NCBI GenBank assembly: GCA_963795665.1
Contig: CAWCIP010000014.1
Coordinates: 1-64,000, forward strand
Source of the DNA: DASUPK01 sp963795665
GTDB taxonomy: Bacteria; Actinomycetota; Thermoleophilia; Solirubrobacterales; 70-9
DNA: 64,000 bases
Reading direction: 5' to 3'
Shown: piece by piece, positions 8,524 through 17,195 of the stretch
Layout of the letters: every line of letters begins with the position of its first letter
Position numbering within the stretch: the stretch's first letter is position 1
Translations under genes and position numbers: made by a program
Notes under the pieces: model-generated
Told to the model about the DNA's origin: nothing
Seen by the model: only the letters and a program-made list of their open reading frames with translations
Database searches by the model: none

Positions 8524-9573
8524 ATGCGTGTCCTGGTCACCGGGCATCACGGCTATATCGGTTCCCTCCTCATGCCGCAGATCGCCAAGCGCGGCATCGA
8601 CGTCGTCGGTCTCGACAGCGATCTGTTTGCCGCCTGCACGTTCGGGCCACCGGTCGCCGAGGAGTGGCCTTCGCTGCGCAAGGACCTGCGGGACGTAACG
8701 GCGGCCGATCTCGAGGGATTCGACGCCGTGATGCACCTCGCGGCCCTGTCGAACGATCCCTTGGGCGACATCAATCCCAGTCTGACTTACGACATCAACC
8801 TCGACGCTTCGCTACGCCTGGCGCGGCTGGCGAAGAACGCCGGAGTCGGACGCTTTCTGTTCTCCTCCTCGTGCAGCAACTACGGAGCCTCGGGCGACGG
8901 ACTTCTCGACGAGCAGGCGGAGCTCGCGCCACTGACTCCCTACGCCGTCTCCAAGGTGAAGCTGGAATCGGAGCTCGCTCGCCTGGCGGACGATCGCTTC
9001 ACCCCGGTCTTTCTGCGCAACGCGACGGCCTACGGAATCTCGCCGCGTCTGCGTGTCGACCTGGTGCTCAACAACCTGACGGCCTGGGCGGTCACCACCG
9101 GCAGGATCGTCCTGCAGAGCGACGGAACGCCATGGCGCCCGATCGTCCACGTCGAGGACATCTGCCGCGCCTTCCTGCTGCTGCTCGAGGCGCCGCGGGA
9201 GAAAGTTCACGCGCAGGCGTTCAACATCGGCGCCTCCGCGGAGAACTACCGTATCCGCGAGTTGGCGACGATCGTCGGCGAGACCATTCCAGGCTGCGAG
9301 ATCACCTTCGCCGAAGGCGCCGGTCCGGACGCCAGAAATTACCGGGTGAGCTGCGACAAGCTCGCGCAGGCTTTCCCGGAGTTCCGCCTGAAGTGGAACG
9401 CGCGGAGTGGTGCGCGCGAAATCTACGACGCCTACGTCGCCGCCGGCTTGACCCGGGCCGAGTTCGACGGCCCGCGGTACAAGCGCCTGGCGCACATCCG
9501 CCAGCTGCTCGCCGCCGGGACGCTGTCCAACGATCTGCGCTGGACCTCGGCGGCTCACCTGGCCACCTCTTGA
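8524..9573 (+). CDS. NAD-dependent epimerase/dehydratase (extended SDR)
   Basis: 349 residues. An N-terminal Rossmann motif TGHHGYIG (residues 6-13) binds NAD(P). The catalytic set is Ser114-116 in FLFSSSCSNYG with Tyr140 and Lys144 in YAVSK. The domain around GTPWRPIVHVEDICRAFL is typical of nucleotide-sugar epimerases, so the substrate is probably a nucleotide sugar for surface polysaccharide. The next gene starts inside its stop codon, so the two are probably translated together. The sulfatase-fold gene is divergent across 66 bases. Confidence 0.9.
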   Translation: MRVLVTGHHGYIGSLLMPQIAKRGIDVVGLDSDLFAACTFGPPVAEEWPSLRKDLRDVTAADLEGFDAVMHLAALSNDPLGDINPSLTYDINLDASLRLARLAKNAGVGRFLFSSSCSNYGASGDGLLDEQAELAPLTPYAVSKVKLESELARLADDRFTPVFLRNATAYGISPRLRVDLVLNNLTAWAVTTGRIVLQSDGTPWRPIVHVEDICRAFLLLLEAPREKVHAQAFNIGASAENYRIRELATIVGETIPGCEITFAEGAGPDARNYRVSCDKLAQAFPEFRLKWNARSGAREIYDAYVAAGLTRAEFDGPRYKRLAHIRQLLAAGTLSNDLRWTSAAHLATS

Positions 9574-10352
9574 AGCTCGCCGCCCTCGGTACCGCCGGCT
9601 ATCTGCCTTCCGCAGGCCGGAAGACGATGTCGTTTCTGGTCGCGAACGAGAGCGAGACGCTGCTTCTCGACGCCGGCAGCGGGGTTTCCCGCCTCCTGGA
9701 GCCGGCGATCTCCGCTCTGCTTCCGCCAGGACGGCGGCTCGATGTCCTGCTGACCCACTACCACCTCGATCACGTCGTCGGACTCTCTTATCTGCTCGGT
9801 CTCGCCGCGGATCGAACGATCCGCATTCACGCGCCGGCACCGCCGTTGACTGCAAGTGGGCCGGAGGGGATCGTTCGGTTGCTCTCGCCGCCGCTTTTCC
9901 CGCTGCCGATCGAGCGTTGGCCGATGCCGGTCGAACTGGTTCCCTACAGCGGCCCGGAACTCCAAATCGGCGCGCTCCGCCTCCACCTGCGCCACCAGAC
10001 GCACCCCGGCGGCTCGGTCGGGGTGCGCATCGGCGATGCGCTCGCCTACATTACCGATACCGTGATCGATCCGGCGACGATCGACTTCGTGCGCGGCGTG
10101 AAGCTGCTGCTGCACGAGGTTTGGTTGACCGCTGCGGAGGCCGAAGAGACCGATCCGGCACCGACCGGACATTCCGACGCCGGGGCGGTGGCCGACCTGG
10201 CGCGCGCCGCCGGAGTCGGTCGGCTCTGGGTCGTCCATCATCACCCCCGGCGCAGCGCTTCCGACCTCGAGCGAATGGCCGAGTCGATGCAGCAGCGGGC
10301 GGGACTTCCGGTGGAGGTCCCGGTCGAGGGCGAGGTCTACACTCTGGAGTGA
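9570..10352 (+). CDS. Metallo-beta-lactamase fold hydrolase
   Basis: 260 residues with a TTG start that overlaps the stop of the epimerase gene (TTGA). The start is supported because MKLAALGTAGYLPSAG is the expected first strand of the fold. The metal motif is THYHLDH (His63, His65, Asp67, His68); further ligands are likely His in RHQTHPGGS, Asp in YITDTVIDP and the HHHPRR near the end. This arrangement is like RNase Z/phosphodiesterase-type members. The substrate is unknown; coupling to the epimerase suggests a sugar-related or signalling role (inference). Confidence 0.85.
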   Translation: MKLAALGTAGYLPSAGRKTMSFLVANESETLLLDAGSGVSRLLEPAISALLPPGRRLDVLLTHYHLDHVVGLSYLLGLAADRTIRIHAPAPPLTASGPEGIVRLLSPPLFPLPIERWPMPVELVPYSGPELQIGALRLHLRHQTHPGGSVGVRIGDALAYITDTVIDPATIDFVRGVKLLLHEVWLTAAEAEETDPAPTGHSDAGAVADLARAAGVGRLWVVHHHPRRSASDLERMAESMQQRAGLPVEVPVEGEVYTLE

Positions 10353-10395
10353 AAGCCGCCTGCGGCAGGGGGAGAATTTCCTCGCTGGGGCTCTT

Positions 10396-10413
10396 GCGCA
10401 GGCGACCCTGCGC
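10396..10413. terminator. Hairpin after the metallo-hydrolase gene
   Basis: GCGCAGG at 10396-10402 pairs with CCTGCGC at 10407-10413 over a 4-base loop. A shorter GCCGC/GCGGC pair lies just upstream. No T run follows, so intrinsic termination is uncertain. Confidence 0.35.
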
Positions 10414-10511
10414 GTCGCGGCGGAGTCGCGTCGCCTTGCCAGCGGCGGGAACGAGCCCCCAGATCTCGCGCATGCGGCTTCTCTTGGGGTACCCTAGCTC
10501 ATCTTTCCACC

Positions 10512-11048
10512 ATGTGGGACAACCTTCGCGCCGACACGCGGCGCCTGCGAGAGATCAAGAGTAAGCCGGCGCCCTGGTACGTCCTCGAGTCGCTGCTGTT
10601 CGAGAACGGCTACCAGGCGGTGGTGCTCCATCGGCTCGCGCACTGGTTCAAGCGGCACGGCGTGCCGGTTTTCGGCCCGGCGATCGCGCGGTACAGTCAC
10701 TTTCTGACCGGTGTCGATATCGCGCCGGCGGCGAGGATCGGCCCCGGCCTGCGCATCGCCCACGGTACCGGCATCGTCATCGGCAACGCGGTCGAAATCG
10801 GCGCCGACTGCCTGCTGATGCACGGCGTCACGCTGGGCGCCCCGACCCTGTCGCGAATCGGCGACATGCCGAGGCTGGGCGACCGCGTCACCGTCGGCGC
10901 CCAGGCGAGCGTCATCGGCGCGGTGACGATCGGCGACGACGCCTTCGTCGGCGCCCACGCCCTGGTGACTCGCGATGTTCCGTTGGGGAGCCTGGCGACG
11001 GCGAAGATCGAGCTGGAGATCCGCCCACGCGGCGCCTCTGCCGGATGA
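10512..11048 (+). CDS. Serine O-acetyltransferase-like hexapeptide acyltransferase
   Basis: 178 residues. A helical N-terminus (residues 1-60) is followed by a left-handed beta-helix of hexapeptide repeats (GVDIAPAARIGPGLRIAHG, IGNAVEIGADCLL, VTVGAQASVIGAVTIGDDA). The HGVTLG stretch is the CysE-type active-site loop. CysE acetylates serine for cysteine synthesis, but similar enzymes also acetylate sugars in polysaccharide clusters; the short N-terminal domain fits either. The neighbours are a sugar epimerase upstream and a toxin-antitoxin pair downstream, so context does not decide. Confidence 0.82.
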   Translation: MWDNLRADTRRLREIKSKPAPWYVLESLLFENGYQAVVLHRLAHWFKRHGVPVFGPAIARYSHFLTGVDIAPAARIGPGLRIAHGTGIVIGNAVEIGADCLLMHGVTLGAPTLSRIGDMPRLGDRVTVGAQASVIGAVTIGDDAFVGAHALVTRDVPLGSLATAKIELEIRPRGASAG

Positions 11049-11105
11049 AACCCGCCGACGGCAATTCCGGTTGACTCATGCCGGTGAGTCGTAAATACTG
11101 CACTT

Positions 11106-11363
11106 ATGAGTAAGCGACTCCAGGTCTTGCTCGAAGAGGAAGAGTTGCGGGAGGTACGCCGCGCGGCGAATCTCGCACAGGTCAGCATCGCGGAATGGGT
11201 GCGCTCGGCGCTGCGCGCGCGTCGCCAGGCGGCGCCGGCGAGCGCACCGGATCGCAAGCTCGCGGTGGTGCGCGCCGCGGCCCGGCACACTTTCCCGAGC
11301 GGCGAGATCGGCGCCATGCTGGCTGAGATCGAGAGCGGTTACGGCGTCGAGGGCGAATCCTGA
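11106..11363 (+). CDS. Ribbon-helix-helix antitoxin (VapB-like)
   Basis: 85 residues. The N-terminus (KRLQVLLEEEELREVRRAA, then VSIAEWVRSALR) fits a CopG/RHH DNA-binding fold. The C-terminal tail would bind the toxin. It sits directly before a PIN-domain gene whose start lies inside its stop codon, the standard antitoxin-toxin order. It probably represses its own operon. The start is the ATG at 11106, 57 bases after the preceding gene. Confidence 0.82.
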   Translation: MSKRLQVLLEEEELREVRRAANLAQVSIAEWVRSALRARRQAAPASAPDRKLAVVRAAARHTFPSGEIGAMLAEIESGYGVEGES

Positions 11364-11758
11364 TCTTCGTCGACTCGAACGTGCCGATGTATCTCGTTGG
11401 GGCTGCGCATCCCCACAAAGTGGACGCCCAGCGCCGCCTCGAACGGGCCATCGCCGACGGCGAACGCTTGGTGACCGATGCTGAAGTGCTACAGGAGATT
11501 CTCCATCGGTATGTCGCGATCGGGCGGCGAGACGCGATCCAGCCGGCGTTGGAGGCGCTTCTGGGTGTCGTCGATGAGGTCTTTCCGATCGACCAGCCGA
11601 CAGTCCTGCGGGCGCGCGACATCATACTGGCTTACCCTCGTCTGTCGGCGCGCGACGCAGTGCACGCGGCAGTGATGGAAGCGAAGGGCATCTCGACGAT
11701 CTTCACCTTCGATGCCGGCTTCGACGCCTATCCGGGCCTCGAACGTGTAGGGTCCTGA
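11360..11758 (+). CDS. PIN-domain ribonuclease toxin (VapC-like), CTG start
   Basis: About 132 residues. A GTG at 11381 is the first conventional start, but it would remove the first catalytic Asp (FVDSN). Reading back to CTG at 11360 restores LIFVDSN, the expected beginning, and gives a 4-base overlap (CTGA) with the antitoxin stop. The PIN acids are then complete: Asp in FVDSN, Glu in TDAEVLQEIL, Asp in SARDAVHAA and Asp in TFDAGFD. VapC-type toxins cleave RNA, often tRNA. The target is unknown. The CTG start is inferred from the motif, not proven. Confidence 0.82.
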   Translation: MIFVDSNVPMYLVGAAHPHKVDAQRRLERAIADGERLVTDAEVLQEILHRYVAIGRRDAIQPALEALLGVVDEVFPIDQPTVLRARDIILAYPRLSARDAVHAAVMEAKGISTIFTFDAGFDAYPGLERVGS

Positions 11759-11774
11759 CGCTGCGGGAGGGCGG

Positions 11775-13889
11775 TCAGTCGAGCGACGGCATGTCGGTGC
11801 CGTAGACGTACTTCTCGAAAAACGGCTGCCAGTCCGTATCGGTCATCTGCCGCAGGATCGCCGGCAGCACCTCCGTCCCGAGGGGCTTGTAGGTGAAGTT
11901 GCGCACCAGGGCGCGCAGGAAGGCGAAGAAGAGCGGATCGCCCTGCTCGGTGCCGCCCTTCAAACGGGCGAACTCGCGGCGGATAGCGTGCAGCACGACG
12001 GGGCCCTTGGCGTAGAGCAGATTCTGCCGGTCCATCCCGTCGGCGGTGTCCTTGAACGCGAGCTGGCTGACGAGGAAGATGCTGGCGCCCGGCTTGAGCG
12101 TCCGGGCGCCGTTTCTCCACTCCCGCAGCGCGAGGTCGAAGCGGCGCTGTCCCTCCTTCGCGTTGGGGCTGGTGCGCTGGATGCAGGTCGCCGAGACATA
12201 CTCGGCGATGCTCTCGGAGAGCCAGCCGTCCTGATCGCTCGCGAGTTGGACGATGTGCGGGAAGTAGCCGTGCGCCACCTCGTGCGCGAAGCGCTCGTTG
12301 ATGCCGCGCGAGGTCGCCGCATTGAGGAACGCTGCTGTCTCGTCACCGGCTGTGGCGCGCGCCGTCGTGGCGTTGTTGAACGCTTCCTTGGTGATGTAGA
12401 TGACTCCTGCCGGAGCGACGCCGAAACCCCAGTCGTTGATCTCCAGAATGTCGAGCTCGTGGAACGGATAGGGCACGCCGAACCAGTTCTCGTAGCAGCC
12501 CTTGGCGGCGAAGAAGTTCTTGGCGAGGCGCCGGGCGGCGGCCTCCTTGGGCCGGGCGTAGGTCGAGACGACGGCCCGGTAGCCATCCAGCTCCTCGGTG
12601 ACCGACTGATACTTTCCGGCGAGAACGACAGGGTAACGGAACGCGCCTTCGAGTCGCGAGCGCAGCCAGTTCGTGGTGTCGGTCGAGCCGGTCTCCAGGC
12701 TCTCTCCCGAAGCGAAAGGAACGAACGGCTTCGGGACTTCGACCCGGATGTCGTAGGCAGAGTAGTCGAGCGCGCCGTCGCCTGGGGCCGGCGAGATCTG
12801 GCCCGCTCCGAGGTCGAAGTAGTTGTCGCCTCCCGGACGCTGGGCGAACTCGCCCTCGACGACCGTCTCGACGAGCACCGAATCGCCGACGGCGAGAGCG
12901 CGTGGAGGTGCCACGAGGAGCTCCCCACGGAAGAAGCGGAACGGCGCGGGCTGCCCGTCGACCAGGACGCGGTCGACCTTCACGTCGCGCGTGCGGTCGT
13001 CGTTGTCGATGACGAACTCTCCGATTCCGAACGACATCAGACGCAGTCCGGCACTCGTCGAGACGACCTTGCTCTTCGAAGTCACGAGCACATGGGCGCC
13101 GCGGTCGTTGACGATGTCCGAGCTCACTTGCGTCACCGAGAACGGCGGCTCGACCGAATCCCACCAGGCCCTGCCCAGCGGCTGAGTCACCAACCGCCGC
13201 TGTCGCAGGCGGCCGGCGAGATCGCCGTACGGCGCCGGCAACGATTCGATTTCGGTCAGGCTCTCGATCTGGGCGTTGGCCCGCGGATCCACGTCGAGTG
13301 CGAAATCGCCCTTGGTGCCGTGCAGAAGCGCGTGGACGTAACCTTTTCCGGCATTCGCCCGGGCGAGAGAGAGGTCGTGCGCCGGGTTCGCGGAGAGGAG
13401 TTTCTCGAGCACCGAGGCCGCCCAGGGCGAGAATGGGATCGGGAGTTGTTCTCCAGCCGCTGGCGGGTTCGCCGAAAGGAGGTCCCAGCTCCAGACGACC
13501 GCCTCGTCGAGGGTCACTTCGACCTGCAGAACTCCGCCCTCGCGCGTCGCGACGAGTCTGGAGACGGACTTCAGGTTGCGCGCCGCGACCGGCTCGGAGA
13601 AGCGGTCCGCGATGCGATAGACGAACGCCGCCGGCCCCTTGATCCAGAACCCGCACGGTATGCCTTCCGCGGCGAGCAGGTAGACTTTCGCCCCGGGCTG
13701 GACCCGCAGCTCGCCGTGGCCGAGAGCGAGCGAAGCTCCGAGCGGAATTTCCCGAACCACGGAAGGATGCTCGATCGCCGCTCCCAGCGCGGCAGGGTCG
13801 AGCGGCGGCGGGGCCGACTCGGCGGCGAGCGGGGTGGCGCAAACAGCCAGAGCGAAAACAGCGCTGCGCATTCGACCGTGCTTGTGCAC
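11775..13889 (-). CDS. Secreted M1-like zinc metallopeptidase
   Basis: 704 residues from a GTG at 13889, chosen because GGAGGAGGT lies 5 bases upstream. A signal peptide ends near PLAAESAPP. The C-terminal half is a gluzincin domain with HEVAH (His536, His540) and the third zinc ligand Glu559, exactly 18 residues after the motif, as in M1 aminopeptidases. The M1 GAMEN substrate loop is not evident; the equivalent region reads GFGVAPAGVIYI. The N-terminal half is beta-rich without clear relatives. It is probably exported to the periplasm and acts on peptides. It is transcribed away from the sugar operon. Confidence 0.85.
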   Translation of the reverse strand: MHKHGRMRSAVFALAVCATPLAAESAPPPLDPAALGAAIEHPSVVREIPLGASLALGHGELRVQPGAKVYLLAAEGIPCGFWIKGPAAFVYRIADRFSEPVAARNLKSVSRLVATREGGVLQVEVTLDEAVVWSWDLLSANPPAAGEQLPIPFSPWAASVLEKLLSANPAHDLSLARANAGKGYVHALLHGTKGDFALDVDPRANAQIESLTEIESLPAPYGDLAGRLRQRRLVTQPLGRAWWDSVEPPFSVTQVSSDIVNDRGAHVLVTSKSKVVSTSAGLRLMSFGIGEFVIDNDDRTRDVKVDRVLVDGQPAPFRFFRGELLVAPPRALAVGDSVLVETVVEGEFAQRPGGDNYFDLGAGQISPAPGDGALDYSAYDIRVEVPKPFVPFASGESLETGSTDTTNWLRSRLEGAFRYPVVLAGKYQSVTEELDGYRAVVSTYARPKEAAARRLAKNFFAAKGCYENWFGVPYPFHELDILEINDWGFGVAPAGVIYITKEAFNNATTARATAGDETAAFLNAATSRGINERFAHEVAHGYFPHIVQLASDQDGWLSESIAEYVSATCIQRTSPNAKEGQRRFDLALREWRNGARTLKPGASIFLVSQLAFKDTADGMDRQNLLYAKGPVVLHAIRREFARLKGGTEQGDPLFFAFLRALVRNFTYKPLGTEVLPAILRQMTDTDWQPFFEKYVYGTDMPSLD

Positions 13890-13894
13890 CTGAC

Positions 13895-13903
13895 ACCTCC
13901 TCC
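13895..13903 (-). promoter_or_regulatory. Strong ribosome-binding site that fixes the M1 peptidase start
   Basis: On the minus strand the sequence reads GGAGGAGGT, followed by 5 bases and a GTG. The ATG further in lies 18 bases beyond that GTG and has no comparable signal. Confidence 0.7.
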
Positions 13904-13998
13904 GCTGCGTCCCGACGATAGCCGATCGCGAGGCGCACTCCCGCACGATCGAAAATGGCCTCCAGTCGGGCGTTCGCGGAGGCGGCGAAGGCCGCGGT

Positions 13999-15276
13999 CT
14001 AGCGGAACGGAGCGAGGAGGTCGGCCGCCACCAGCGCGGCCGTCGCTTCGCGCAGCGCTACGAGGGCGATCCCCGAGCGCTCGGCGATGTCGTCGAGGGA
14101 GTGGCTGCCGTCGGACAGATTGAGCATCCAGAGGATGGCCAACTCGCGCTCGCGGCCGGCGTCGTCGCCGCCGATCAGGCGGTAGAGGCCGCGCCGGCCG
14201 AGTTGCGGCTCGCACTCGGGGGCGAGATTGCGGAAGCACTCGCGGCTCTCGAGGCGGTCGACGACGCTTTCGAGCGCGGCGAGCGAACCGGCCAGGCTTT
14301 CGGGTCGGATGAAGTCGAGGTTGTCCGCCGAGGTGTGGTACTCGGAATAGCGGCCATAGGGGATGCGCGAGAAACACCCGGCGTCGAGGCCGATGCCGGG
14401 AGCGTTGTACTGTCGCTCGTCATAGCCGAACGGGACGAACTCCTCGACCACCAGCGCTTCGCCGCGCTCGGCGAGCGCCCGGCGCACTTCGCGGTCGATC
14501 GGTGCATCGCCACTGCGCGACTTCTTGTAGTGGAACGAGCCAGGAGCGCCGAGTCCGGCGAGCACGAGCGTGTGGTGGATCTGCGCCAGCTGCGTCCGCT
14601 TCGTCGCCAGCCAGGCGATGGCGCCGATCGTACCGGGAACGAAGAGAAAGCGATACGAGAGCCGCCGTCGCGGTCGCGCCGCGAGCTTCTCGGCCAGGGC
14701 TGCCGCGACGACCATGCCGGAAAGGTTGTCGTTGGCGAGCGACGGGTGGCAGCCGTGGGTCGAGATGAGAACCTCATCGGAGGTCTCGCCCGGCAGGACG
14801 AGCTCGCCGATCGACAGGCTGCCGTCGAACAGCTCGGTGTCGACGACCACGTCGTACTCCCCTTCGGCAAGCGATTCGACGAGCCGGTGAGGTAGACAGA
14901 ATCCCCACTGCTCTTTGTAGTAGCTGGTGCGATACGGGATCAGGTCGGGCTGAGCCGGTAGCGAATAGAGGTGCCGCCGCAGTTCGGTCAGGTCCACTCT
15001 GCCGCGGAACGGCGCGCTGTAGCCGAGCAGATGCAGGTTGTGCTCCGCGACGTCGCCGATCCGGCTGCCGTCGGGAGTCGTGATGTGAGCCTCGCGCAAG
15101 CGCCACTCGCGGGGCACCGTCCAGTCGAATACCGGCGTGCCGGTCGGAATCTCGAGCATCTCGAGCGCGAGTCGCTGGCCGAGAATGGCCAGGCTTCGCC
15201 GGACGCCGTCGCCGGTGATGCTGCGCGGAATCGGGAACAGTCGCGCCGCGAGCGCGTACAGCTCGGGGCCGGTCAT
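13999..15276 (-). CDS. DUF4910/DUF2172 peptidase-like protein with C-terminal winged helix
   Basis: 425 residues. The fold is M28-peptidase-like: THGCHPSLANDNLSG holds the first metal-binding His and Asp, and GLDAGCFSRIPYG and EYHTSADN further ligands. The C-terminus (LAILWMLNLSDG to LVAADLL) forms the winged helix usual for this family. These proteins occur in surface-polysaccharide clusters and have no firmly known reaction; aminopeptidase or deacylase activity has been proposed. Its ATG overlaps the stop of rfbC (ATGA), making it the third gene of a sugar operon. Confidence 0.85.
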   Translation of the reverse strand: MTGPELYALAARLFPIPRSITGDGVRRSLAILGQRLALEMLEIPTGTPVFDWTVPREWRLREAHITTPDGSRIGDVAEHNLHLLGYSAPFRGRVDLTELRRHLYSLPAQPDLIPYRTSYYKEQWGFCLPHRLVESLAEGEYDVVVDTELFDGSLSIGELVLPGETSDEVLISTHGCHPSLANDNLSGMVVAAALAEKLAARPRRRLSYRFLFVPGTIGAIAWLATKRTQLAQIHHTLVLAGLGAPGSFHYKKSRSGDAPIDREVRRALAERGEALVVEEFVPFGYDERQYNAPGIGLDAGCFSRIPYGRYSEYHTSADNLDFIRPESLAGSLAALESVVDRLESRECFRNLAPECEPQLGRRGLYRLIGGDDAGRERELAILWMLNLSDGSHSLDDIAERSGIALVALREATAALVAADLLAPFR

Positions 15277-15836
15277 CCGGAGGGTGGCACGGCTGGGAGG
15301 GGGGTGGGGAGCGGCAGGTCGGGATAGCCGGAGTCGCGCTCGGAAATCACCCGCACCGGCTCGGGTAGCACGATGCCGAACGCCGGATCGTCCCAGCGCA
15401 CGCCACGGGCGGCCTCGGCGACGAAGAACTCCGACATCGCATAGTGCACTTCGCAGTCGTCGGTGAGAGTGAGAAATCCGTGCGCCACTCCCGACGGCAC
15501 GTAGACCGCGTTGCGTCGGTCGGCGGCGAGCTCGACCGCTACAGGTCGGCGGAACTCAGGCGAATCGGGCCGCAGATCCACCAATAGGTCGTGGATCGTG
15601 CCGCGCACCGACCGCACGATCTTCGCCTCGCCATGGGGCGCCGCCTGAAAGTGCAGGCCGCGCAGCGTTCCGCGCCGCGGGTTGAATGACAGGCTGGTCT
15701 GGACGAACCGGCTCTCGAGTCCCGCCGCCTCGAACTCGTGGGCACAGAAGGTGCGCGCAAAGAATCCGCGATCATCCGAGTGCGGCTCGATCTCGACGAG
15801 AAAGGCCCCCGGAATGGCGAGGCCGACGAGCTTCAC
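15273..15836 (-). CDS. rfbC: dTDP-4-dehydrorhamnose 3,5-epimerase family protein
   Basis: 187 residues from a GTG at 15836 that overlaps the stop of the upstream methyltransferase (GTGA). The RmlC cupin is clear: DDRGFFARTF, catalytic base His62 in LRGLHFQ, VPSGVAHGFLTL (His119) and the conserved Tyr132 in HYAMSEFF. The enzyme epimerises C3 and C5 of dTDP-4-keto-6-deoxyglucose. Because a sugar C-methyltransferase precedes it and no rfbA, rfbB or rfbD is present, the product may be a branched deoxysugar rather than rhamnose (inference). Confidence 0.88.
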   Translation of the reverse strand: MKLVGLAIPGAFLVEIEPHSDDRGFFARTFCAHEFEAAGLESRFVQTSLSFNPRRGTLRGLHFQAAPHGEAKIVRSVRGTIHDLLVDLRPDSPEFRRPVAVELAADRRNAVYVPSGVAHGFLTLTDDCEVHYAMSEFFVAEAARGVRWDDPAFGIVLPEPVRVISERDSGYPDLPLPTPLPAVPPSG

Positions 15837-17086
15837 AGCAATTCGACCCCGGGTATGGCCACCAGAAAGCGTCCGCCCCACTCGCGGATGGCCGCCATCT
15901 GTCCGGCGATCTCGGAACGCAGATTCCACGGCAGGATGAGGACATAGTCCGGGCGAGTCTCGAAGATCGCCTCCGGAGCGCGGATCGGAATCCGCGTGCC
16001 CGGCAGGAAGAGTCCCTGCTTGTGGGGGCTGCGATCGACGGTGTAGTCGAGGAAGTCGCCACGCACCCCGCAGTAGTTGAGCAGCGTGTTGCCTTTCGCC
16101 GGGGCGCCATAGCCGACGATCGACTTGCCGGCCCGCTTCTCGCGGATCAAAAAATCCAGCAGGGCGCGCTTGGTTTCCCGCACGGTCTCGGAATAGCCCG
16201 CGTAGTAGGCCAGGGACTCGACGCCCGCGGCGCGCTCGCGGGCCAGGAGATCGATGAGGCGGGGCGTCCGCGCGGCGTCGGGTCCTCCCGGCGCCGGCAG
16301 GTGGCGGGCATAGATCCGCAGGCTCCCACCGTGGGTCGCGAGCTCCTCGACGTCGAAGAGTCCGAGGCCGTGGGCAGAGAAGACACGCTCGACGGCGACG
16401 AGCGAGAAGTAGGAGAAATGCTCATGGTAGATGGTGTCGAACTGGTTGCCCTCGATCATCCGCACCAGGTGCGGAAACTCCATCGTCAGCACACCTTCTG
16501 GTTTGAGCAGGAGGGCGAGGCCGCCGACGAAGTCGTCGAGGTCGGGAACGTGTGCCAGCACATTGTTGCCGAGCAGCAGGTCGGCTGCGAAGCCGCGCGC
16601 CACCAAATCGCGCGCGGCTTCGCGGCCGAAGAATCGGACTTCGGTGGGAATGCCCAGCTTTTTCGCCGCCTCAGCGACGTTGGCCGCCGGCTCGACGCCG
16701 AGCACCGGGATCCCTCGTTCGACGAAATTCCTCAACAGATAGCCGTCGTTCGACGCGATCTCGACCACCTGGCTCGTCGGCCCGAGCCCGAAACGAGACT
16801 CCATCGCGTCGACGTAGGCTCGCGCGTGATCGAGCCAGCTGGTCGAGTACGAGGAGAAATAGGCGTAGTCGCTGAAGATCTCCTCTGGCGAGGCGCATTC
16901 CGGCAGCTGGCAGAGCCAGCAGCTCTCGCACACGTAGACGCAGAGCGGCAGAAAAGTTTCGGCGTCGGCGAGGTCGGCGGCACGGAGGTAGGAGTTGGCC
17001 AGCGGCGAGCTGCCGAGATCGACCATGACCTGGTCGAGGGCGGCGCCGCAGGAGCGGCAGACGAGGTTCTGCTCGGGGTTTGTCAT
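15833..17086 (-). CDS. Sugar C-methyltransferase (zinc-binding, NovU/TylC3-like)
   Basis: 417 residues. An N-terminal zinc domain uses Cys10, Cys13, Cys53 and Cys56. A SAM-binding Rossmann fold follows, with motif I VVEIASNDGYLL (residues 107-118). The C-terminal domain contains VGYGAPAKGNTLLNY and PGTRIPIRAPE. This is the Methyltransf_13/14 architecture of enzymes that C-methylate keto-deoxysugar nucleotides. It opens a three-gene minus-strand operon with 4-base overlaps. The ATG at 17086 was preferred over one at 17128 because the zinc domain starts right after it. Confidence 0.88.
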   Translation of the reverse strand: MTNPEQNLVCRSCGAALDQVMVDLGSSPLANSYLRAADLADAETFLPLCVYVCESCWLCQLPECASPEEIFSDYAYFSSYSTSWLDHARAYVDAMESRFGLGPTSQVVEIASNDGYLLRNFVERGIPVLGVEPAANVAEAAKKLGIPTEVRFFGREAARDLVARGFAADLLLGNNVLAHVPDLDDFVGGLALLLKPEGVLTMEFPHLVRMIEGNQFDTIYHEHFSYFSLVAVERVFSAHGLGLFDVEELATHGGSLRIYARHLPAPGGPDAARTPRLIDLLARERAAGVESLAYYAGYSETVRETKRALLDFLIREKRAGKSIVGYGAPAKGNTLLNYCGVRGDFLDYTVDRSPHKQGLFLPGTRIPIRAPEAIFETRPDYVLILPWNLRSEIAGQMAAIREWGGRFLVAIPGVELL

Positions 17087-17195
17087 GGTCGGGTTCGGCG
17101 CCCGCGGCACCGGAGCGAACTCTAGCAAAGCGGCGAGGACGGAAGGCCTGCTTCCGAAGCCGTGCTATCTTGCTGTCGCTTCGAGTCTTGCGCCG

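Noticed and set aside
11988..14123. Open frame of 711 codons on the plus strand
   Set aside because: It is the antisense of the M1-like peptidase, whose zinc site and ribosome-binding site are clear on the other strand.
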